DNA from: Axinella damicornis
Lineage: Eukaryota; Porifera; Demospongiae; Axinellida; Axinellidae
DNA length: 64,000 nucleotides
Assembly (NCBI GenBank): GCA_963931865.1
Contig: OZ007514.1
Coordinates: 7,294,646-7,358,645 of the forward strand
Reading direction: 5' to 3'
In this document: piece after piece, positions 55,794-64,000 of the stretch
Layout: each line of letters opens with the position of its first letter
How positions within the stretch are numbered: the first letter of the stretch is position 1
Program-made: the position numbers and the translations under genes
Notes under the pieces: generated by a model
Told to the model about the DNA's origin: nothing
Database searches by the model: none
Seen by the model: only the letters and a program-made list of their open reading frames with translations

Positions 55794-56002
55794 TTGCACT
55801 TTAGTGCCTTTTCATTTCTATTGCTTGAATTTGGGCTTGCACATTGAGGTCAAATTCGATGTCATTGGGGTGTGAAGATAAAGGGGAGTTGATTATTTGG
55901 TATTGGTCTTTCTTGGTAGGAAATAGCTATGAGATCTATAAGGGATATATATAGCGGGCAATTCTGTTGATGAAGTCGGGCAGTGGTCTGACGATAGAGG
56001 TT

Positions 56003-56362
56003 TTACATAATTAACATCTCGTGAGATTCGTCTATTGCTACTGAGTGCCATGGCCTCCCAAGTACACTCACCACAAAAAAGCCCCCTACTGAAACATGGT
56101 CACTTAGTGCAAATCTTACCTTTCTCCTCCTAGGTACACGGCAAGGGTTGGCCAGTACTCTGGTTATATCATCTCTACATGGACGACATATGAGACCAGC
56201 CGGGGGTACATGCAGGGACAACACGTATGAACGGGCCTGGTCATTCCGCCATTCAGATGGTGATGAGAGTTGACTGCTGTAGCATTGACACAGTTGGCAG
56301 ATGGAATCCTCGTCACCTCTAGAGAATGACAACTGTCTTCTACTGCTCGTTCTTTTTGCCAT
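56003..56362 (-). pseudogene. Cys-rich N-terminal fragment of the transposon protein
   Basis: A 119-codon minus-strand frame begins MAKRTSSRRQLSFSRGDED and contains CQLCQC ... LICRPCRDDITRVLANP. The paired Cys-X2-Cys motifs about 40 residues apart could form a zinc-binding DNA-recognition domain. The start has an upstream in-frame context without an earlier Met. The catalytic part does not follow in any frame, so this is the N-terminus of a broken transposase or its accessory protein. Confidence 0.5.
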
Positions 56363-56945
56363 TTTACATTTTCTGTAGTAAATTTTTATGTCACATTAAA
56401 TTGTCCTGAGACCACCCAAACCTAACAAATGCTTACCATTTTCACTCCTGCTGGCTTGCAGTCCATTGCAGCTGCAACGTAGTAGGGGAGCTCCAACCGC
56501 GCGTGTGAAATTCCAGCAGATTATTCATGACTTTGAGCGACCATATCTTTGTAGCTGTAAGCTGGAACAGGCTCAATTTTTGGTGATGAGCACGACCAAG
56601 GTACGTATTTTTTATGCTAGAAGTTGCAAATTTGCCTAAGCCTGCCAAAATAGTCTCCGGACTCGTTTTGGTAGTACGGTAGCGTCGTGCACTGCTCCAT
56701 GTTTATAGCTGTGGAGCCATTTCCAAGAGTGACTGGTAGCTGTAATTTTTGTTACTGAAAGTTCAATAATGGAACTTATTATATCCTGAATTCAGTCAGT
56801 GCAGCAACTACACATAAGAAAATATAGCTGTGTGAATGTATAATGAGAATTGATAGTGTGCGTTACTTCGTACCGGAAGTTCAGCTTCCGCTGCAAATAA
56901 ATTTGTACGGGCGGCACGGACTTCCGTTCCGTTGGCGAAACGACT

Positions 56946-57453
56946 GGTGTGCTGAACCGCGAGACTATAGCACAGCTACCGCACCGACTAATGGCTCACC
57001 ATGAACGCGGCTAGTGTCTCTGAAACGCCGCTCTTCCCTTGGGAACTGCATTCCAGACAGATCTCACGAATTATGTTCTCTCTGCCTGGGTTTGTTCAGG
57101 AAATAATAATCACGTGACTATAAAGTACTTAATGCAGCCCCTCCCACCACTCTTCTTGTCATATAATTTGTAATGCATTTGTGTACTTACAACAATCATT
57201 GAACCATATGTCGTGGATTGACTCTATTCCTGCTTTGTAACTAATTAGCCATTTCATGATCAATAGGCTTGCTCCGAGTGATGAGCAACACATTAATTGC
57301 TCTGCATGTCCAAGTTCTTGCTTGTAAGAAACCAAATATCGCATGCAGCTAGGTTTTAACTCATTCCCAGCCATGGGTGGGGGGTCTATGTGACCCCCTT
57401 ATCTCCCGTGTGACCTCACCAAAGTACTATATAGCTGCAGTTTACACTACAAC
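56946..57453. repeat. 1.25-kb direct repeat, copy B1, right part
   Basis: Resumes B1 after the transposon and continues to the ACTACAACTA end, matching 33,590-34,096. Confidence 0.85.
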
Positions 57454-57962
57454 TATTGTTGCTAGTTAACACACTCCGATAGCGATGCCACGGGTTACTG
57501 ATTGCAAAGCACTATACAGCCTAAGGTGTGATATAGCAAATAAGCTCATGACTATTATACCATGAAACCTCGGACACAATAATATTTACAAACAACAATT
57601 TTTTCAAGGTCCCAATAATCTGTCGTTTCAACCTCCGAGAAGAGGACAACCTCCCTGTACAGGATTACACTGTTGTATGATACAAGGTGTGTTTGATCAA
57701 TGCCGGGGGCATCATCTGTCATTACGCCTGTAATATATTCGGACAATCTCTCTCGATCAATTATTATACAAGTTGTTCGCAGGACTGTCAAATCACTTCT
57801 CGTTGTTGCAAGTACAATCAGAGGATCTAGGAGGAATACGCACATGGTCACGAACGTGATACAATCAATCAATAATTATCCAACACTCCACCCGTTGACC
57901 AAGTGTGGTCAACAGTAGTTACACAAATCAAAGCTACAATAAACATGTTCAGTCCTCACTGT

Positions 57963-59147
57963 TCAGTTCAGCCACGCAGGTCGATCTCGTGCTCTCTTTG
58001 CTGTGACTCTTGAAGATCGTCTGACTGGTATCTCCTCTGGTAGTCGTTGCGGCTCAGGCTCCACGGGATGATCTGCAGCTGAACTTGCGCTGTCTCCGCA
58101 GGTCACCTCAAGGGGATACAAGCACTTTAGTGGACGTTTGAGCAGGGTGGATCGTGTATTGACTCGGAATTCTGGCAATGGTGGGGGCGATGGTGCATGA
58201 TAGGGTGGACAATCAAATCGTCGGCACAGAACACATTTGTGTATCATTCGTTTGACAACCTGCCTGCCCTTGACTATCCAATACTTTGTGCAGATCTCAG
58301 TGAGCGTCTCTTTCACCCCATTGTGCATCACTCGTTCATGAGCCTCTCTCACTATAAGGCTCGTTAGGGGGTGCTTCTTGCACAACAGAACAGGATGACG
58401 AGTTGGGACGGGTAGGTCAGCATTGCCAAGTCTGCCCTTGCAGCGGAGGAGTCCATTTTCATCGACATGCAGACCAAATTGCTTCTTCCACATTTCAAAC
58501 TTACCATCCTCCACGAGTGATCTCTGTGACTCCTGCAACCACAATATCTCCGGATCAAGTAAGTCGGCTGCAGTAACATCTGTGCTGGGCTATACATCAA
58601 GTTTCTTGGCTTTGCACTTCAACATCTTCACAAACTTCATCACATAGGCGGTGACCCTCAGCAAGTGTGGGAGACTGCTATAGTCTTTGTTCCACCAAGG
58701 CAACAAGCTGCTGTATCTGTGGTCTGTTCGTCTTCCCTCACCGCTGCATGATGTGGGAGATAGTGTACTGCTCTGTCTTCTGGAGCGTCTGCTTCCCGTA
58801 CAACCTCCATGATGCCCTTGTTGATTTGGTCTCTGAGGACTGTGTCATATTGACGGAGGATCTGTGGGTTCTGTCGCAGTCGTTTGAGTAGCCCGTTCAA
58901 TCTTTTCTGGCTCAGCTCACAGTTGTCAGGTAGGAGGGGATGCTTCTGCTTCCATGGAAGCTGAACTTCGCATCTTCCATCTTTGAACACTAGGGTCTTC
59001 TCAAATTCTTCATAGACTGACAGTTCATCTTACACAATTCCAAGGGTCTACAGGTCCCAGAACATCTTCAGCCTCTGGTCGAGGACTTTCTTGCTGTCTG
59101 GAGCATCCTGCACACGAACTTTCAAGGTGTGGGTTGAGATAAGTTTA
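57963..59147 (-). pseudogene. Internally deleted BEL/Pao pol remnant (unit B)
   Basis: Same order and same internal deletions as 34,606-35,790 (RT start at 58,658-58,990, integrase zinc domain and C-terminus at 57,963-58,600). One residue change is visible near the end (SSRIT to SSRVT). The deletions therefore predate the 20.55-kb duplication. Confidence 0.82.
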
Positions 59148-59285
59148 ACAGCAGCATCTGCTTGGGACACTCACCAGGAGAAACAGGTGTATGCAGGAGA
59201 AAGTGCCAAGGAGAAACAGGTCTATGCAGTCACGTACACAGCTACATGCACCTGTACACGTCCAGCAAGTAAGCAATGGTGTACC

Positions 59286-59431
<146 letters not shown>

Positions 59432-59911
59432 CGTGTGTGCGGGTGCATGTGTGATGTCATAAAAGTGACAACAGCTATCCTGTCCAACCTGTGGATTGTA
59501 CCTATACAGAGTGATTCCAAAGCTTGAGAACAAGGCCATCTACTGCCACTCGTTTGTCGCCTTCGGCATTGTTACTCGTGCTTCGCACTCGTAACAATAC
59601 TACAGCAACAAACTCGTGATATTTTCTGGCACCCTCAAAACACTTGGAGGTAATACAGCATAGCAGAGTGATCTGCTGTGTCAGGTCACGGGCAACACTG
59701 AAACCCATTCAAATTGTCAGGTCATGTATTATTTCCGACCTGGGGACAACTCGAACATACTCTGAGGTGCATGCCCAGACCCTTCCCTTCCCCCAGTGTG
59801 AAGGATCTGGTTCCGAGACTATATAGAGGACTTCACTAGCCTCGCCGGCAAGCCTCTGCGAGACTAGCATGTAGCACAGCTATAGTCTCGCGGGCCAGAC
59901 CCTCCCCATAG

Positions 59912-59963
59912 TAGTCTCGCGGGCCAGCCTCTAGATCTCACCAGAGTCTGGCCCGCGAGACTA
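59912..59963. mobile_element. 52-bp TAGTCTCG hairpin (B2)
   Basis: Same hairpin and flanks as 36,493-36,544. Confidence 0.85.
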
Positions 59964-60548
59964 TCCCCGTAGTGGGTGTGCTGAACCGAGAGACTATAGC
60001 ACAGCTACCGAACCGACTAATGGCTCACCATGAACGCGGCTAGTGTCTCTGAAACGCCTCTCTTCCCTTGGGAACTGCATTCCAGACAGATCTCACGAAT
60101 TATGTTCTCTCTGCCTGTGTTTGTTCTGGAAATAATAATCACGTGACTACAAAGTACTTAATGCAGCCCCTCCCACCACTCTTCTTGTCATATAATTTGT
60201 AATGCATTTGTGTACTTACAACAATCATTGACATATGAAAACCATATGCCGTGGATTGACTCTATTCCTGTTTTGTAACTGAAAGCTTGGTATATAATAA
60301 TTAGCCATTTCATGATCAATAGGCTTGCTCCGAGTGATGAGCAACACATTAATTGCTCTGCATGTCCAAGTTCTTGCTTGTAAGAAACCAAATATCGTAT
60401 GCAGGTTTTAACTCATTCCCAGTCATGGGGGGGTCGATGTGACCCTTATCTCCCGTGTGACCTCACCAAAGGTACTAGGGGTAGGAGGAAAACTTCTGTA
60501 AACACATATGTACTCATGCAGTGCTAGCTGCAGTTTACACTTCAACTA

Positions 60549-63500
60549 GTGTCGCGGAATTCCATTAACAGAGGACGAAAGCGTCTAGATTTTGATTCAC
60601 AACAAAGTTCATCCACTTCCGTTAACCCTCCACGAGCACAGCAATTTCCGACGTCGACCACAGATGAAGAGACTCTGCTATTTGAGTTTCTTGCAAGGAA
60701 ACGTTTTGAAGGAAATTTCTCTCAATGGCCATCTTTCGGAAACAAATCGTTATTGGAAGATGCAATATGTCACTGAGAATTCTACCAACCAACCACCATC
60801 ATGTGAACGAACAGGTAAACCCTATATTTTAGTAAATCTCACCAATTAATTGATTACTTTCAGCTTTGGTATAATTATACACTTCAAACATAGGGGAAGC
60901 CTGTAAACTGAAGGTGCGTCGGAAATTTTTGCCAAGGCGTTCAACTCTGGAGAATGCTATGGAGACGTATCACCTCCCTCGCCTGGGGTTGCATTCTGTG
61001 GCTTGCCAAGCTGACAAGCCAGACATGTGCAACAGTTCAACGATGACCGAAATTCTCAACAACTGTGATGCTGACACAATGACAGATGCTCCGAATGCCT
61101 GTGCAGCATCATCGTCACAGACAGAATCACTAATGACCAGCTTACACTATGAATTTGAGTGCATGTCAACCAAGGAGCAAATATCACTTGTTCATAAAAT
61201 AATTGTTTAACATAATCTGCTGCAGAGAGGCAATCCCAGCACCCAAGGCCTTCATCCAAAATGCAGTAACGTCCATGAAGCACCTTCACAGGAGGGAAAA
61301 GAGCAATGTGATTGCAGCCCTTGCAAGTACACTAGGTGCGTTTGGAGAGATATCAGGTAGATAATACACACCTTATAGTGGATAGCTTGTGTTGCATGGT
61401 GCAATTTTCACAATTATTATTTATTTTAACCGTACACAATAAGCAATGAATCCAGTGAAACGAAACAAATTCAGTGTTGATGACAGCTACAAAGTACATG
61501 GAGGCGGAAATTATAGATTTGTCTTGTTGCATGGAGGCGGAAATTATAGATTTGTCTTGTCCTGATCTACATGTAAATGTAGCGTTGATAGCAGAAATAC
61601 GTTAGTACATGTGATGATGTTCTGTCCCTACCTGTTCGTGGTAGGTGTTATTACTGAATTCATCTGTATACACTGGGTAGGGACGAATGCCCTGATGGCA
61701 GTGACATGCGAATGCCTGTGGACAGAATGTCATTTGGTATGATTGAGCACAGGATCATCTTCTTTAATGCAGATGACATTCACCAGGTATATGGTAAATC
61801 CTCTGCTGCTGTTGCTTTTGTAATTATTATGCAATATCAATTGTACTTGCAGATAAAGTGCCCTAATGACTATCTACAGTGGCAAACTAGCATGTACTGC
61901 CTGTTTGGCACAAAATGGTCCAAGCTGCACGATGGTCCAATGTGGAGTGTTGTACCTACAGGACAGACTAAAACAGTAGCTTCTCTGGGAGTGCTCAACC
62001 CATTGCAGGTTGGTATAGTAGCTAAGAGCTAGGTCTATATAGTGTCACTGCACACATGCATATGTGTGAGTTACCCTAAGACATCCATTATTATCAATCA
62101 GGCTAATGTCAACATCCCTGGGGTCACAGAGTCTACAATACGTCGCAAAATCCAGAAAATGGATTTCACGCCAGATGCCCAAATTCAGGTTGGCATAATA
62201 CAATGTCATGTATCTCTTTAATTGGATGTCACTGACAAAATTGTAAAATCTATACCACATTCAGAAAGCAGCTTTATATCGTGCTGCTACCAACAGTCCT
62301 GATGCACACTGGTGGATAAAGGCTGACGGCTGTGATATAACCCCTGGTTTGACAGAGTCAGTGAAAGGCAAATGGGGCGGTGATGTTGATCTTTGTGATG
62401 GCCACATTCAGGCTCTATACTCAGAGTATCAATCTGTGCTTCAAGAATCAGATGCTCTTGGACAGATTGAGCCCCTGAGTGTGCAAGTTGTTCTTACACA
62501 GTTTGAGAATGTGAGGGGGACACTCCTGCGAGAGATATCTTTCATTGTACAAGGTGAGTATAGAGTGGATGTGGTATAGCTGACATGGTGAAATGCATGT
62601 ACATGCATTACTCTGTTTAGGCATTGAAAAAGCCCAAGAAACATATGACAGCATGCTTGAGAAGCCTACCACCGACAAGAAGCTTCTAGAGGCAGCATGG
62701 GAGCTGGAAGAGCATCGTCACCTCTACAATGAGGCGCAGAGAATCACACAACAGCTTAGTGCTAGCTACAGCAAATGCCATCAAACAAGCTAACATGGGA
62801 GCTGGAAGAGCATCGTCACCTCTACAATGAGGCGCAGAGAATCACACAACAGCTTAGTGCTAGCTACAGCAAATGCCATCAAACAAGCTAACTTACCGCA
62901 GACCTCCTTGGTCAATGCAGCTCCATCAGCAAATGTTCCAAAGCTGTTGTCAGATGTCAGACCAAGATTGAGGCAATTTTTCAAAGATTTGTACCGGAAG
63001 AAACGAACTCCTGCAACGCACATCATGGTATTCATGCTCAGTGAATCCAGACGGCTGAAGAAGCCATATGCTATACCAGTCCAGTGTCTTCCCTACTTTG
63101 GTATCAGTGATAGCAAGCTTCGCCTTCTCACTAACAAGATCAAGCTGGAAATGAAGAAAAGAGGAATGAAGGCTGTAGGTAAGAGAAGGGTAACTCACTG
63201 TATCTATACAGCCTATACAACTCTACTGATCTCTGTAACAGGTCTTGTGACAGATGGAGAATTTAATTCTCTGAGAGCAAATGGGCAAAAGCGTCCAGTC
63301 TCCATCTTGCAAATTAAAAGCAAAGCTTGTCAAAGATATGCTCATATGGGTGAAGAAACAATGAAGAGCATGCTGACAATTGGTGGTGAGTTGTAGCTAA
63401 TATCAATATTGTTGTATTGAGCTGCATACCTCAAACTAAAACAAAAACTCACTATAGGCTTCACAGCAGATGGGGGCATAGTAACCAAGAAGCATAATCC

Positions 63501-64000
63501 AGTTGTTACTCAGGAAGTACTCCAGAAGATCTGTGGACTTCTGTTGAGAGGAAAAACTTCCGTGAACGAGGTTGTTCATCAGCTTCGAGTCAGTACAGTT
63601 CCTGTTGGTTACACACCTCAACCATGGACTCCTGGTATATACTCAGTATGAATACATGGTATGAATACAAACCTAATGATTACACCAACTATTACTATTA
63701 TACAGGAATGAGTGAGACTTCAGTGGATGAACTTCATTCAATACTGGCACAACTTGATTACACCTATCACGTTTGCGAGTGGACCAGACAAGGTGTCCCC
63801 TTCTGTACCCATGCATATGTTCCTGAAACAGATCCAATTACTGGAGATGAATTTCATGAACGGGAAGATCATGGCCATCTCCTGAAGGTACTAGCAACAT
63901 AATTATTATATAGTTGTGGACAAGTACAGGTGTATGTGTCAAGTTAAGTGTTGGTACTTATAATATTATATGTATACACATTTTGGTTGTGTAGCAGATA
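60549..64000 (+). CDS. Multi-exon gene of unknown function (unit B, runs off the window)
   Basis: Counterpart of 37,130-40,620 at an offset of 23,419. Secure exons are 61,681-61,786; 61,853-62,008; 62,102-62,188; 62,265-62,553; 62,621-63,178 (disrupted); 63,242-63,385; 63,458-63,634; 63,706-63,887. Residue changes from unit A include KLHHGPMW to KLHDGPMW and TYNSM to TYDSM. The 97-base duplication is at 62,697-62,890 with identical copies. All splice borders are kept. The possible last exon would begin at 63,995, at the window edge. No function is assigned. Confidence 0.7.
62697..62890 (+). repeat. 97-bp tandem duplication inside an exon (unit B)
   Basis: The two copies (62,697-62,793 and 62,794-62,890) are the same. 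In unit A the first copy has a private C at the CCMTC position. The duplication is older than the 20.55-kb copying event or was shared by both haplotypes. Confidence 0.9.

Larger units (their letters stand above)
53684..56945 (-). mobile_element. 3.26-kb terminal-inverted-repeat transposon, present only in unit B
   Basis: The ends are exact 18-base inverted repeats AGTCGTTTCGCCAACGGA (53,685) and its complement (to 56,945). GGTGT lies on both sides (53,679-53,683 and 56,946-56,950), with one extra A at the left. Three equivalent sites (33,590, 36,555, 59,974 regions) read GTGGGTGTGCTGAACC without insertion, which proves mobility. Two coding remnants lie on the minus strand: a Cys-rich N-terminal piece (56,003-56,362) and a C-terminal piece (about 54,150-54,900). 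A further element is probably nested at 54,979-55,793. TSD length and ends do not let me assign a superfamily. Confidence 0.88.

Overview
This window is repeat-rich animal nuclear DNA, most likely from a sponge (demosponge). I base that on introns of about 60-95 bases with GT/AG borders, a mix of eukaryotic mobile elements (non-LTR, BEL/Pao and other LTR, piggyBac-like, hAT-like and fold-back elements), many (TG)n tracts, and no bacterial-style operons. The phylum is an inference. The metazoan/eukaryotic call is firm.

Region 1 (1-20,740) has no intact host gene that I can support. It is a mosaic of elements nested in one another. A non-LTR retrotransposon lies on the minus strand (8,505-12,048). 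It is interrupted by three piggyBac-like units sharing TTAA sites (8,879-10,328) and by a hAT-like MITE with an 8-bp target duplication (11,330-11,755). Around it are fold-back elements, a SINE-like unit with a tRNA-like head, a roughly 190-bp repeat array broken by two fold-backs, a broken DUF3987-like gene (17,327-18,004), a 1.65-kb fold-back with palindromic subterminal repeats (18,563-20,213), and the 3' end of an LTR retrotransposon (20,346-20,740).

Region 2 (20,741-64,000) is dominated by a direct duplication with a period of 20,554 bases. Unit A is 20,741-41,294. Unit B starts at 41,295 and runs off the window. The units are near identical by eye. Three structural differences stand out: a 497-base non-LTR tail present only in A (23,525-24,021), a 3.26-kb terminal-inverted-repeat transposon present only in B (53,684-56,945), and different lengths of (TG)n and poly-G tracts. 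Each unit carries, in order: a candidate first exon with a mitochondrial-type leader, candidate minus-strand exons of a membrane protein, opposed non-LTR fragments, two 1.25-kb direct repeats that bracket an internally deleted BEL/Pao pol remnant, and a plus-strand multi-exon gene of unknown function (37,130-40,620 and 60,549-63,902+).

The clearest structural signal is a fold-back family with ends TAG(C/T)CTCG. It occurs at least ten times, from 52 to 844 bases long. Several copies have 9-bp target duplications, which points to a Mutator-like mobilising enzyme not encoded here. I found no rRNA gene, no CRISPR array and no intact transposase.
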